Shown here: piece by piece, positions 47,056 to 58,663 of the stretch | How the letters are laid out: every line of letters begins with the position of its first letter | How positions within the stretch are numbered: position 1 is the first letter of the stretch | Assembly: GCA_014529385.2 (NCBI GenBank) | Contig: CM043962.1 | Location: forward strand, 49,568,098-49,632,097 | Source of the DNA: Adiantum capillus-veneris | Lineage: Eukaryota > Streptophyta > Polypodiopsida > Polypodiales > Pteridaceae | DNA: 64,000 nucleotides | Reading direction: 5' to 3' | Position numbers and translations under genes: made by a program | The notes under the pieces: generated by a model | The model's input: the letters and a program-made list of their open reading frames with translations, nothing else | Told to the model about the DNA's origin: nothing | The model's database searches: none

Positions 47056-47205
47056 CGCAATCTGCGTCGCTAAGCCCGTCGGAATATGCGTCGATAATAG
47101 TACCTTTCGACGCGTAAATCGACGTATATAGCGACGTTTTTGTAGGGACGCGTATATCGACAGTTTTTTTGACGGGGTGCATTAAAACCTGCGTCGAAGG
47201 CCCCC
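47056..47205. promoter_or_regulatory. Right subterminal repeats (TATCGACG motif)
   Basis: Copies and variants of the same core as at the left end: GCGTCGATAATA, CGCGTAAATCGACG, TATAGCGACG, CGCGTATATCGACAG and GCGTCGAAGG, within 150 bp of the terminus. These are likely binding sites of the element's own protein. Confidence 0.82.
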
Positions 47206-47210
47206 TTTTT

Positions 47211-47220
47211 TGTTGTAGTG
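47211..47220. repeat. CACTA terminal inverted repeat, right
   Basis: TGTTGTAGTG, the exact reverse complement of 34883-34892, followed by ACA. Confidence 0.93.
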
Positions 47221-47223
47221 ACA

Positions 47224-47705
47224 AGAACATTTTTGAGGAAGGCCCCACAACAAATAGGAAGAGAGAAGCCCCTTCTTATCCCAATCAATCTTACCGAGAA
47301 CCCAAAGCTCCATATATACAAAAGCCAGCTGTTCGACCTCAACCTCCACAACAATTTGCTCATATGAACGTTCTTCCAGTCACTCAAAGTGGAAGGGAAA
47401 TTTGATGTTTTGGATGTAAGGAATGGGGCCATAAGAAGAATGATTGTCCTCAAGGCAAGAGACCTACTTTATCTCACTAACTTCTAGCCCTGCAAAACCA
47501 ACACCCAGCTTTAAGTGGTCCTCCTCATATGAATCAAGGGGAGAAAATTAGGAATCCTGGAGTTGGAAGAAGGAACCCGACTCAAGCCCAGGCCCCACCT
47601 GCAAATTGGGGTTTTAAGCAGAATGCTTCTACTAACCTTGCTCAAACAACTGCATTGAATTATGCTTCAATCAAAGATTAGATGGAAGAGCAGGCTCAAA
47701 TTTAT
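47224..47705 (+). pseudogene. gag C-terminus of the outer element with zinc knuckle
   Basis: This is the downstream half of the gag split by the CACTA insertion. It reads GPTTNRKREAPSYPNQSYREPKAPYIQKP (a basic linker), then a single in-frame TGA and a CCHC knuckle C-FGC-KEWGH-KKNDC at 47406-47447. A Pro/Gln/Asn-rich tail follows. With the CACTA element and one ACA removed, the sequence is contiguous with 34879. Several stops show decay before or after the insertion. Confidence 0.82.
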
Positions 47706-47837
47706 GCTGTCTTAGATTCAAGTGGGCAAGATTGACAATTTTTCATCCTTGAAGCTCAAGAAAGTTATGAGAAAGGAATTTCCTATGGAGGCTAAAACAA
47801 ATTTTGGATATAAGGGAACAAAGGTTACGCCACCAAA

Positions 47838-47946
47838 CTATATATCCAGAATTTTTTGGTCTAGTGGAATGGTTACCCCATTGAGGATGCTTCCTGGGAG
47901 AAAAAGGATTATCTTGTCACCCAATTTACAAGATGCCATTTAGGGT
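47838..47946 (+). pseudogene. Chromodomain stub directly after gag
   Basis: In one frame LYIQNFLV-stop-WNGYPIEDASWEKKDYLVTQF is a clear chromodomain core from the C-terminus of a chromovirus integrase, with one TAG. It follows the gag tail within about 100 bp, so protease, RT, RNase H and the integrase core are absent from this copy. I infer an internal deletion of several kilobases relative to a full-length relative. Confidence 0.78.
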
Positions 47947-49009
47947 GACATTTCGTGAAAAACCACTTCTTTTTTAGCGTTACTATCCCTCTGTGATATG
48001 GAAACTCTTGATGTTTTGACTATAATATGAAAAGATCTTGATGCTGTATTTTTTTTGGAAAAGAATATCAATCCAACCTCCTACTTTTGAGAGAAGTTTA
48101 TTGGTGTGCATTTGACATAATAATAATAATAATAATAATACTGATAGTATAGGAGATCTTGCTTGAGAACTCACAAGGAACCAAGAAAAGGTGGCTGAAA
48201 TTTTCAAAAATTGAAGAACTAAAACAAGAGACAAGAATATCATTGCTAAATTATTGAGTCGAAAAGGGTTACAATTTTTCTTCTTCAAGATGTGCCACCT
48301 CCTTACAATAGAGAAAGGTAGTTCTACAAATCAATAAGTATATTCATTGCATACAGAAACAAGAATTACAACCAGGGCACATATCAAGCCTTTCATCTAG
48401 AGGAATTCCTTGTTAAGATATTTCCACACTAACCTCCCTAGTATGGAGTCAAAAGTTAAAGGGACCTCTAAGAGGCAAACCGAAGTGAGGATAAAGACAA
48501 ATCTTACGATATGGTAGGAATTGGGCTAATAAGAAAAGACATTCAAAAAAACCACGGTTGGAAGTTCGCATGACACAATAGAGTTTGGGTCCTAGACCCA
48601 AAACCTCTATGACCATAGCAAGTCAAAAATTGTTGCAAAAATGATCTCCGCCCCAAAGAGTCACCCTAGTAATAGCACAAAAGTACCTCCATTGGGTTTG
48701 AGCAGTAAAAATTCTTGAATAAGGGAAGAGTAGATGCTCATATCTCTCTGCAAACAATCTCCTTATGGAATCACTTGCTCCTTCCAAATGACTAATAGCC
48801 ATAGAGAAGGACATTGCCATTGCCTAAAGAAGAAAGATCAAGTAGCAATTGAAGGATGAGAAAAGATAGCAAGACTTATATATAAAGGATGAAGAAGTGT
48901 AAGAGAGAAGTCAAGTTGAAAGTGTTAACAAGAAGTTAAGTTGCTAGACGTATCCGAGAAGCTTCATCAATTTCGTATTTTATTTGAGCTGAGGAAAGCT
49001 CTTTCTTTT
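47947..49009 (+). other. 3' non-coding tail of the outer element
   Basis: About 1 kb of non-coding DNA between the chromodomain stub and the polypurine tract. It contains an (AAT)n run near 48116-48139. No gene was recognised. Confidence 0.65.
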
Positions 49010-49021
49010 TGTTGGGGAGTT
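49008..49021 (+). other. Polypurine tract
   Basis: The purine-rich GTTGGGGAGTT abuts the TGTAAGG start of the 3' LTR, the expected priming site for plus-strand synthesis. Confidence 0.65.
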
Positions 49022-49868
49022 TGTAAGGTCCCTCTCGAACTCCTTACGCTACCAAACCAATGACTATATCTCGCTGCGTTGCTAATTTCAAAAGCTCCCA
49101 AATTATTTAATACTTTTTCAAAGAGAAGTATGGGAAACGCCTCTTATGGACTTGGCAACTCTAAATTGGATTCTAAAAGTGGGAGTCCACTTTTGTCTTT
49201 TTCACATTAATGAAAAAGTTCTCTTACTAAATTTACTTTCTATTTTTATTTGCCTTTTTGGAAAATATATTTTCTTAAATACCTCAATAGATTATTTTGC
49301 TTACAAAAGTACCTCATCATATTACTTTTATTTTATTACAAAAGTACCTCATAATACCTTCTTACAAAAGGTACCTCATTGTGTTACTTTCTTACAAGAG
49401 AAAGGACTAGTAAGGAGTAAGAAGAGTCATGATAGTTGTAAGAAAAGCATGTGAAAATTTAAGGAATTGTAAGAAAAGCATGTGAAGTTAAGGGAGATGT
49501 AAGAAGAAGCATGCCAAGTGTAAGGGAGATGTAAGGAGAATCATGTGAAGTGCAAGAAGAAGTAAGAAGAAGCATGTGAAGTGTAAGAAGATAGAAGAAT
49601 AAGCATAAATTAAAAAAACAATAAAGGTTGAGAAAAAAGATAAGAGGAATAAGTAACTTGTTGAAAAAGTTTTGATAAAGAAGATAAGTTATCAAGATAA
49701 ATACAAAAGCTTATCGATAAAGGAGATAAGTTATCAGGATAAGTGAAAGTGATTATAAAAAATGTGTATAAAAAAGGGTTTTTATTCTCATTTTTCACTC
49801 TCTTTCCTCATTCTTCAAGATGCACTAGAGAGTAAGCTTGTGGAAGCCATAGCCAAACCAAGCCTCTT

Positions 49869-49910
<42 letters not shown>

Positions 49911-52179
49911 TCATGTTCCACTTCTTTCATAAGCTTCTCCATTCCATAACTTGCAAAAAGAGGCCACTCTTCTACTCTAGGGAGCTTCTAGTTCTCTTTC
50001 CCCTCACACGTACACATAGTTTAAGCTATGGAGCTTTGAGTTTCATCTCCCCTTCATCCTTGGTCTCCTATTTCAATTAGGATTGCTAAGCTTTACCTAA
50101 TCTAGGAAATCTTAAACTCCTTGTTCTTTGAGCATCCTCCTTCCTAACAAGGAGCTCTCTCTCTCTAATACTAGCCTCACCCCCTTCTTAAAGTATCCTT
50201 TCCCTTGCCCTACCATATCTTCTTCAAGATACTTGCAAGATGGTTCTCAAGGAGCTTTGAAGACATATCATCATCTCCATTCCTCTTGAATGTCACCCAT
50301 TTGAAGCAGAAGAGGCCAAGAAAAAAACAAGAAGAAGGAAGTCCATCCACTTCAAAGCTCTCTCTCCTTCTCCACTATGATAGTCATAATAACATTAAAT
50401 TGGTTAAGTCTTAAGAAATATAGGATGTATAAATCTTAAGCCCTAACCAATTTCACTAAGCGAGAGAACATCCTACTTTTTTAGATGAATGAATATGTTG
50501 TCAATCACTTAAACACTTGCATAAGCACTTGTCAATCACTTAAGCACTTGCATAATTCTAAATAATGACCATCAACTAATAATCACTTAGAAGTATTCAT
50601 GATGCATGACCATAAGAAGACCATAACACTACACTCACCTTGGAAGCACTTCATTCTATTTTCGAAGTTAATTACACAATTACAAGAAAGAAGCTTAAGA
50701 GTAATGCACAAAGATAGGGTTTAACCATTCATACATTTGATATGAGAATTATCATTTATTCTTAGTAGAAATGTTACTCTCACATAAATTCTAAGATGGT
50801 AGATAGATTAGAAGCATTATAGCACACACAAACCATACTTGATATTACAGTAAGGTAGCCATGACCACAATGTTAGGAAAGTTCAATCACTAGACTCACT
50901 TGCATTCATTGTGCTCAACCAAAGTAGGACAAAAAGCATCGCAACCTTCTTCCAAATAGACTACTTATCAAAGTTAGCATTTAAGGTAGAGTAGAAGATG
51001 TTTCACATTGCAAAATGCACTGTTAGCACCTTAATCATTTTCGCTTGTCTTTCAAGTTTGTTTTTACGGGGATTTTGGGGAGAGCAAGGGATGGCTCCTA
51101 CGGAGATGCCCCATAGGCGATCGGAACTGGAACTCCCACCGCTTCCATGGAGATCACCCATGGATTGCATTGGATAAAAAAGGGGATTACATATTAGCTA
51201 GGCAAATTTGGGGTCAACAAAAAGGTTGAGGTGAAACCAAATTGAAAAACAACACGTTGTTTTCTCTAAGGGACATTCTTTGAGTAAGTTAAAAAGAACT
51301 AGGAAACGAGAAGATTAACTCAAGGAGCGTAACTAAATTCTGTACACTAGGATTAAAAGGAACCCGAGATGGACCAGACATGGATAGCCCTAGCACAATA
51401 TATAAGTCTTTGAGTGTGAAATTGTTTGAAATGATTGGAGAATGGAGAGAAGGAAAGCCCCGGTGCGCCCTATGGGAACTTAATGGTGGATGGTCCTGTC
51501 TAGCTAGGATTGATAATCGTTGGTTTATTTCAAGCTCAAGGGTTCAATTATATCCTAGATTGGAAAGAATGGGTGTGCTGTCTTGGCTCGGTGGAGTACA
51601 TGTGGAATCATTGGAAATTGGCCTAGTTTGGGTAGGCTTGATGCCAATGGAAACGACGATGTTTGGACGATCGAAGGGATAATGTATTTGGAAGGGAGAT
51701 GTACTTTAATTAATAAGCCTGTTTTAATTGCTTGAAAAAGGAAAAATGAACCTAGAAAGGCTAGGAACCCTTGGGCTATCTAGGCTGGTCCAACCCATCT
51801 TGGATTGTAGCTCCATGTCTTGGTATAAATTTAAGGAATATTAAGTAGAAATTAAGCCTTTCCCACACTAAATTAAGCAACCGGAATTGTGCAAAGGAGC
51901 TACCAAGTTTGCGGTAGAGACCCTAGTCATCTGGGACCTGATGAGGAAGGATGACAAGGGTATGAGTGTGCTCCTTGTTTAGCTAGGATAACTAGCTATC
52001 TCTTAATTACTAAAGGAAGAATGAATTAAAATACTTCACAAAGACCCAAAGGCGAGAACATTCCAGATAAGTGTACATTGCAAGGATATGCAACAGTTTG
52101 CATGCTCTTATGAAATGTCTAAATTGTCTTTGCTTGCCTTCATTGTTTGCCTAGCATGGTAGTAAGCCCTCAGCAATGT
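49022..52179 (+). repeat. 3' LTR, truncated
   Basis: Matches the 5' LTR from its first base (TGTAAGG) to about 52179 (ctcagcaatgta), with many substitutions and indels. The last ~440-460 bp of the 5' LTR have no counterpart: sequence after 52179 is unrelated. The (AC)n run at about 49871-49909 is far longer than in the 5' LTR. Confidence 0.9.
49871..49909. repeat. (AC)n microsatellite expanded in the 3' LTR
   Basis: About 19 AC units here, against roughly 3 broken units at the equivalent position of the 5' LTR (about 30831-30842). Confidence 0.92.
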
Positions 52180-53940
52180 ATCAAGGGTGCAGTTTGATCA
52201 AACAAGTTGTAAGAATATTTGGCTACCGAAGAATAGGTTAATTCCAGTTTCTTCAACAACACCTGCACCTGTCAAAAAGCAATTTGGATCTCCACACACA
52301 GAGAAAAGCTCCCACACCAACAGTTAAATGACAGGTCAACAAAAACAAGAATGGCGGCCACTTTCATAAACAAAATCCAAAACGACCAACAAAGACAAGG
52401 CTTGGGTACCTAAGCAACAAATCAATACGACAACCAAAAATAAAAAATGACACAAGTAAATTCTTCCAAAAAATTGACAATTAGGTACACATGGGTGCTT
52501 AAACTGTTGGCACAAGCACAAAACGACAAATCAACCATGTGGATACCTAAAATGTGCACTTATGAGACGAGGTAAATCAGCCATCAAGTAAGTACAGGCA
52601 ACCTCGACATCACAAGCCAACAATCAAATCGCATATACTGTCCTCTAGCACCACATTAATTTCCACATACATTGATTGTGTATGCATTGAGGGCCACCTT
52701 ACAAGGCCTATATTAACACGACATATAAGCCCATGCACAGCACATACTCTTGGCGATACCCTGTCATCCGGGAGGACTCCGACTAGGAAGGGGGGAAGCA
52801 TTCTAAATGGCGCGGATCCAAATTATGGAAGCATATTAGAGGGCACTGTTTGATTTGGATGTGATTTGATTTTTGTGTTTTATTGCAAAATTTTGATATT
52901 TTTTTGATATATACCCGCATTGCATGGATTCATAGATAAGAGTGGGGACAATAAGATGATATATGAGCCCCTAGGGATGTGTATATATTGTACAAAATTT
53001 CATGTCTACCTTAAAGTGAGTTACTTATGTCAAAAAGCCAAAAATAGACCAATGAGGACGCTTGTGTATGTAAATTAGTAGAAAAGTTTCTAATGGCATG
53101 AGTTACTAATTTTAGAATTTTTGTGGAGTTGATTTTCTATAATTTGGTTCAATTTTGGAAATTTTAGTTAAGTTTTGGTACTTTTCTAAGAAAAATCACA
53201 AAAAAAAATCAACAATTTGAATGAAGATACATCTGAAGAGACGCCTCCCGATGGTCGCGAGGAAGTCGCGAGGAACCCATACAGGACACGCACTGCATGG
53301 AGATAGGACCAACCAATGGCTTAGATAGGGTAATCCAAATCATAGGAAACTTGAAAGGCACAATGCCTTGACTCAAGAGACCTCCCCTACGAGCTCAAAG
53401 AGCGTCAACGCACATCCCAAAAAACCCTAACTTCCCAGGACCAGCAGAAGAGCCAAAATGCCGAAGTGGTCAGAATGGAGCCGGAACTCAACAGCAGGTA
53501 ACCCATAACATAAGGAAAACACCCACAACATATGTATCATCTCAAATGAATGCCCAAAAGTGGGCCTAAAGCTCAATTCCAACCAAAATCGAACAACGCA
53601 TCACGGAGCTCTCACAGGCCAATCAAGTGACCAAATGACAGGAAACTGGACAGGAAGTATCTCGACAACATCACCGACAAGTTTGAATGTTGTCCTTGGG
53701 GAAAATACTCTTTCAAATATCAGAGCAAAAAACATGGCAAATGGTCAAACTTGTTGGAGGGAATACCAAATCATTTATTTTCACACATAAGCCAAATCCA
53801 TCAAAAAATTTCTTAAGTGCCAAAAATGTGGGAAGAAGTACCACTTTGATTCAGATGGCTATTAGAGCTTGAAGTTGACTTCAGAAGATATGGCAGAGGG
53901 GTAAGAGTTGTTCAAAAGCTAGAGAAACATTATAATTATG
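52180..53940. other. Unassigned DNA after the truncated LTR
   Basis: No recognisable gene. The junction with the LTR at 52179 is abrupt. The second half may be leader sequence of the coiled-coil element that follows, because it runs without a visible break into the palindrome-bearing repeats. Confidence 0.45.
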
Positions 53941-53948
53941 CAGCATTG

Positions 53949-54830
53949 ACTCTATCTCAATAGAGTAAGTTCAGAGTACAAAGGTGCCAGATGTTGACCA
54001 TATCTCACACAGGGTATATACACACCCTATACACCTCATCTACAAGGTTGTGTTCAGTTTGGATCATACTCTCAGGCCACTTGACCAAAATCAGATTTAG
54101 AAGGTGGATTTCCAAAAATGAAGGAAGCTCAAGTACTAAACTTTAACCAAATCACATGAGATTTGGCCAAAGCACTTTGGAAGGCATAGCAAACAAGGCC
54201 ATAAGGTCAGATTTCAAGAAGAGACCCAAATCCACTGAAGTTGACTCTATCATCGTTGATAGAGTCAATGGAGACTGTTTCCACGGGCCTGATGCAAGAT
54301 TTGACCAAGTAGGTGCTATCCAGAGCTTAAAAACAGCCCATACAACACCATGTTTGAGGAAGAATGGACAACATTTACCCAAAGAGACAGAAGGATGACC
54401 TAAAATGGCCAAAAGGAGGAAAACATGAAAAAAATAGGTCAAAAATAATGTCAAAATAGGGGAAGAGGAATGATATCAAGGTGGAAAAGGCAGGTATGAG
54501 CTCAAGAATACAAAAAAAAGGTCAAATACAAGGACATCTCACTCTATTGTGATAGAGTCACGGATTGGAAATTAGGACCTTTTTGTAAATTTGGCTGGTA
54601 GCAGTAGCTTCCCTATGTCCTGTAGAGGTCATATATCAAGTTTGAGTCCAACAAGAAGAGTAAGCAATATCGGGAACAAAAACCATAGATTAGGGATTAC
54701 ATGTGGAAGCAAGGTCAAATAAGGTCCAAATGGTGGCAAACTTGTACCAAATCATGAAGGCAAGATAGGGAGGACAGCCAAGAAAAAGTTGAAAATACAA
54801 TGACAGATCACTCTATCGCTATAGAGTCAC
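53949..54830. repeat. Four-copy array of ACTCTAT/ATAGAGT palindromes
   Basis: Palindromes of 7-bp arms ACTCTAT and ATAGAGT around a 4-nt centre occur at 53949, 54244, 54541 and 54810, spaced 295, 297 and 269 bp. The second has 12-bp perfect arms (54241-54252 and 54257-54268). Flanking text is also partly shared between the third and fourth (atatcaagttt, tggctg), so these are degenerate tandem units of about 270-300 bp. They lie in the leader position of the downstream ORF. Confidence 0.85.
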
Positions 54831-55064
54831 AGAGAGTAAAGTTGGAAATTTTTCAGGATTGGCTGCCACCCATGTGTCATATACATCCTCTAGAGCCTAT
54901 ATATCAAGTTTCATTGCATTTGGAACGTACACATTATATTTTAGCCACATATGTGGAAATACAAGTCTGATTACAAAAATTAAGTGCATATTAGTGGTTT
55001 TCATGCAAAGTTAACTCTGGGGGGCACTAACATGCTCAAATTAATACCTACTTAAGTTATTGTC

Positions 55065-57480
55065 ATGTTGAAATATGATCTCATAGTTTTCACTTGCCAT
55101 ATGATCACAGGTTCAATGGATTCACCAAAGAAGAAGAAGAGTATCAAGAGCTCTGTAGCTGAGGCAAAGCCCTTCACCATTGTACCAGAGACATTGAAAA
55201 AGGCCGCCACATGGATACCAGAAAAAACTTTAAAGAACCACAACATCTTAGTGTACCAAGGGGCTTACAAAGATACAAAGGGCAACAAGGTGGAGGTAAT
55301 CATGCTAGCAAAGGAGTTGCAAGAGTTCATTACCAAAGGAACCCTAAGGATAACACTCAACAAAGTGGGATTGTGGGACTTTGTCAACCTCCCTCCCATT
55401 GCAATTGACTTCAAAAGAGTGCACCAGCTCATTGAGAACATTAAGGAAAATGGGTCTTGAACAATTTCAGATCTCAGTGATGAACCAATGGAAATCAGAA
55501 TTACACCCAAGATAGTGGCAGATGCTTTGAGGGTTTCCAACTTTGGAGCCAACATGAAAGAAAAGAGGCCCAACTTCAAAGTCTACACAGAAAGTACTTC
55601 CCTTCCTAGGTTTGAGCACATTGCCAACCTGAATGTAGTAACACCAATGCAGGTATACCAGCAAGTGTTGTGCTGCTACAACAAAAGATTCACCAAGTAT
55701 ACAACACCCCATGGAGCTATCACCACAGCCTTTGCCTGGGCACTGACATATCAACATGGGCAAATGATAGACCATGCGACTTATATCCATGAGTTTGTTG
55801 TCAAATTGAAAATGAAAGCGCCCAAGTATATTGCAAGAGGTGAGATGCTGACCAGGATCATCCATGAGGCAATTGGGACAAGGGATCAATTGAAGCCAGC
55901 GCCTTCTCAAAATGAGTGGCTACAACACGAGCAAGAAGAATCTGAAGATGAAGATAGAGAAAATAGGCTGGCACCTCCATCTCATGAGGAAACCAGAATC
56001 TGAGACAGAAGAGTCAGAGACCATTCCAACCGAGGAGACAGAATTGAAGGATGAGGATGATGAAGCTACAAGCTCTCGCCAGGCAACAAGTCTGTTAGAT
56101 TTGAATAAGCATGACTTGAGCATGGCAGAAGAGCTAATCCACAAACTGAAGGAAAGAAATCGCCAGATCTTTTAGCAAAATCAATCACAGGATGTAGAAA
56201 TGGGAAAGCGTCTTTGCAGAGTAAATGACCCAGTACTAGAAAAAGAGAGGAGCCAACAGGTTGAGAATTCCAAGAATACCCACATAGCCTCTTTGGTGGT
56301 CAAGCTACGTATCGCAAAATCAGCAACCGAGGAACTCAAAGCGGAAAGAGATCAAGTAAAACTTGATCTTACAAAGGCAAAAAAAGAACTACAAGAAAGC
56401 AATAAGACAATTGAGACCATGTTGTTTGAGGTAGCTCAGTACTTCAAAGAAAAAGATGAAATGGGCAGAGCCTTGCAAGATTTGTGGCAAGAGATCAGGG
56501 ACCTAAGAACAACAGCTGAGATTCAGCCAAAGAGTTGGAAAGAGTCAAAAAGGGCATATCTATAGCAATAGTTTTAGGTGAGGATCAATCCAATGGGGAA
56601 TAAGAAGGAATTGAAAATGGAAAAGAAGCAGAAACTTCTCATCACTGAAGGGGCAATCAAGAGTGAAGAAGCCTTGAAACGCCAGCTAGAAGAAGCCCAA
56701 AGGCAACCACAAGTCGAGGCTGCGGAGCAGGACTTAGAAGTACAAGAAGCTTTTGACTTGGTCCAAGAAAATGAGGATCTACACAAGCAAGTAGCAGAGC
56801 TACAAGAATCCCTAGTAAGGCCAACAAACACAGTTGAAATTCAAAGGCTAGAGGTAGAGAACAACACTTGGCAAGCCAGGTCTTGGCATTACAGGAACAA
56901 GTGAATCAGAGGTCTACCCAAGAAATACCAATCACACAACCAGCTGCCTTGCCCACTAGATTGGCGGATTTGGCGTCTGCGTATGCTGATCAAGGAGATA
57001 AAGATACGGATATACCTGAATAGGATGTTCCTATTGGTACATCCTTGCCAAAGAATCCAAGTAGAGATGAAGTCGGACCAAGCGGCACAGCACAAGAAAA
57101 ACCAACTCTTACAGTTGCAGAAGAAAAGAGATTGCAAGAAGAAATGGATAAGGAGATTGAATTTTGCTAGAAGCAAGCTATCGAAGAAGAATGTAAATTG
57201 CTACATGCCCTTTCAGGAAGTCAAAAGACTGTAGAGCAGATACGAGAGGAGTGGATAGCACCTGTGCTATCCACTGCCAATGCGAAAGTATGAGCCGTTA
57301 GAAATCAGAAAGAAGTTGGAGCAAGAAGAGCAAGTTTGATGGCGACATTTGATCTGCAAACAGAACTATAGATAGTCAGCCAAAATGGAGGAGACAGTGG
57401 CTTCTGGACCACCCAATTAATCTGGTAGAAGCACCTAAGGAAGACCCAACATTCTATCCCACTTTCAAAGCACAAAGCTA
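55065..57480 (+). pseudogene. Long decayed coiled-coil protein, retroelement-associated, unassigned
   Basis: I do not recognise the family. The likely start is Met18 of the first frame (MDSPKKKKS, about 55116), just after a splice-acceptor-like ATCACAG. The first 300 codons are globular (PETLKKAATWIPEKTL, KELQEFITKGTLRITL, NVVTPMQVYQQVLCCYNKRF, YIHEFVVKLKMKAPKYI) and broken only by a TGA at 55458. After a frameshift near 55980 comes an acidic linker. A long coiled coil follows (KLRIAKSATEELKAERDQVKLDLTKAKKELQES, EEALKRQLEEAQRQPQVE, VQENEDLHKQVAELQE), with a TAG at 56173 and a cluster of stops near 56560. A Pro/Thr-rich part continues to about 57460. The layout (a globular start, then a coiled coil ahead of a polypurine tract and LTR) suggests a gag-like product of a non-autonomous LTR element. 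Confidence 0.55.
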
Positions 57481-57543
57481 TGAGTATGTCTGCTCAATTT
57501 CAAAAAATCATTGAATAGCGGAATCTCAGGAAATTCCCTTTCA

Positions 57544-57545
<2 letters not shown>

Positions 57546-57609
<64 letters not shown>

Positions 57610-57851
57610 GATAGTTTCACCGGCTGTCCAATATGACGACGCAAAGGAGGGGGCTCGGTGCCGTGCAATTCACTGAGTCAGCATGCAAGGCTATCAATAC
57701 GAGGACGCAAAGGAGGGTAAGGGATCAATTGCTGACTCAGTTACCCTCCTTTGCGTCCTCGTATTGACAACCTTGCATGCTGACTCAGTGAATTGCACGG
57801 CACCGAGCCCCCTCCTTTGCGTCGTCATATTGGACAGCCGGTGAAACTATC

Positions 57852-57915
<64 letters not shown>
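57546..57915. repeat. Near-perfect inverted repeat, 175-bp arms, 20-nt loop
   Basis: The left arm 57546-57720 and right arm 57741-57915 are reverse complements with no indel. The inner 114 bp of unique sequence has only two mismatches, and the outer ~61 bp are (CT)n facing (AG)n. The loop 57721-57740 repeats GCTGACTCAG from the arm. Each arm also holds two copies of GACGCAAAGGAGGG. It interrupts the surrounding coding sequence. Transcribed from either strand it would fold into a long hairpin. Confidence 0.96.
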
Positions 57916-57918
<3 letters not shown>

Positions 57919-57920
<2 letters not shown>

Positions 57921-58625
57921 CTCCATACATCCTCGACAGACCTGCAAGGCAAGCTGGAAGATCGGGAGGCATAGCAGAGAAGGGAGGCTTGGGGGCGAAC
58001 ACAGAGAGGGGTATGGCAAAGGAGATGGTCAGAGGGAGGGGAGGGAGCACCTTCGATGAAAAGAGAGGGAATAAAGGAATCTTTAGACTAATGGATTTTT
58101 TTAAAAGTCCACTAGTATGTCCATACAATGGTGAAGAAATACCCTACTTGGTTGAACCACCCATTGTTACTTGGATCGTCATTTGGAGAGAGAATAACTG
58201 TATCTTATATGGTGAAAACCCTAAAGGGCGCCATACAAGAATATTGTGGCTCTCCATAACTTTCTTGCAAGATGCTAACAAAGATATGCAAAACACTCTT
58301 GGCTTGCATCACTACCTTCACGCCAGATGTGTGCCCATTGTCAGAATTTTTGGATCCCCATACACAAGAGGCAGACTTGGCATATGACTTGAGCTTGCTG
58401 CCCTCCGAAGTAATCTTACACAAATACTTCAAGATACTGATGTTTTTGCCTTCACACTACATGCAAACGCTTGAAGAGGCCATATATATAGGGTTCTCTT
58501 TGCACAAGTCCATCTGCTACGGCCCCTTCATGGCACATGATGCCATTAGATACAAGGAGTTTGTCAACGATATGGATAAAGAACGGTTAAAGCGGTTAAA
58601 AGAACCCTTTGGAGCTACTTGATTT
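57919..58625 (+). pseudogene. C-terminal part of the unassigned retroelement protein
   Basis: After the inverted repeat an open stretch (57989-58387) reads MDFFKSPLVCPYNGEEIPYLVEPP, IVTWIVIWRENNCILYGENP and LWLSITFLQDANKDMQ. It then shifts one frame to TPDVCPLSEFLDPHTQEADLAYDLSLLPSEVILHKYF and FLPSHYMQTLEEAIYIGFSLHKSICYGPFM, ending at a TGA at 58620. I recognise no domain. The stop lies 30 bp before the polypurine tract, so this is the last coding piece of the element. Confidence 0.5.
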
Positions 58626-58650
58626 ATTCATGTCATGGTAGACATGAATT

Positions 58651-58663
58651 AGGAGGGGGAGAG
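58651..58663 (+). other. Polypurine tract of the coiled-coil element
   Basis: AGGAGGGGGAGAG lies immediately before TGTTTGAGCC, a typical PPT-LTR junction. Confidence 0.75.

Noticed and set aside
57465-58059. Two mirror-image proteins starting MHGTEPPPLRRHIG
   Set aside because: They are the same DNA read on opposite strands of the inverted repeat. The shared sequence comes from the palindrome and not from a duplicated gene.
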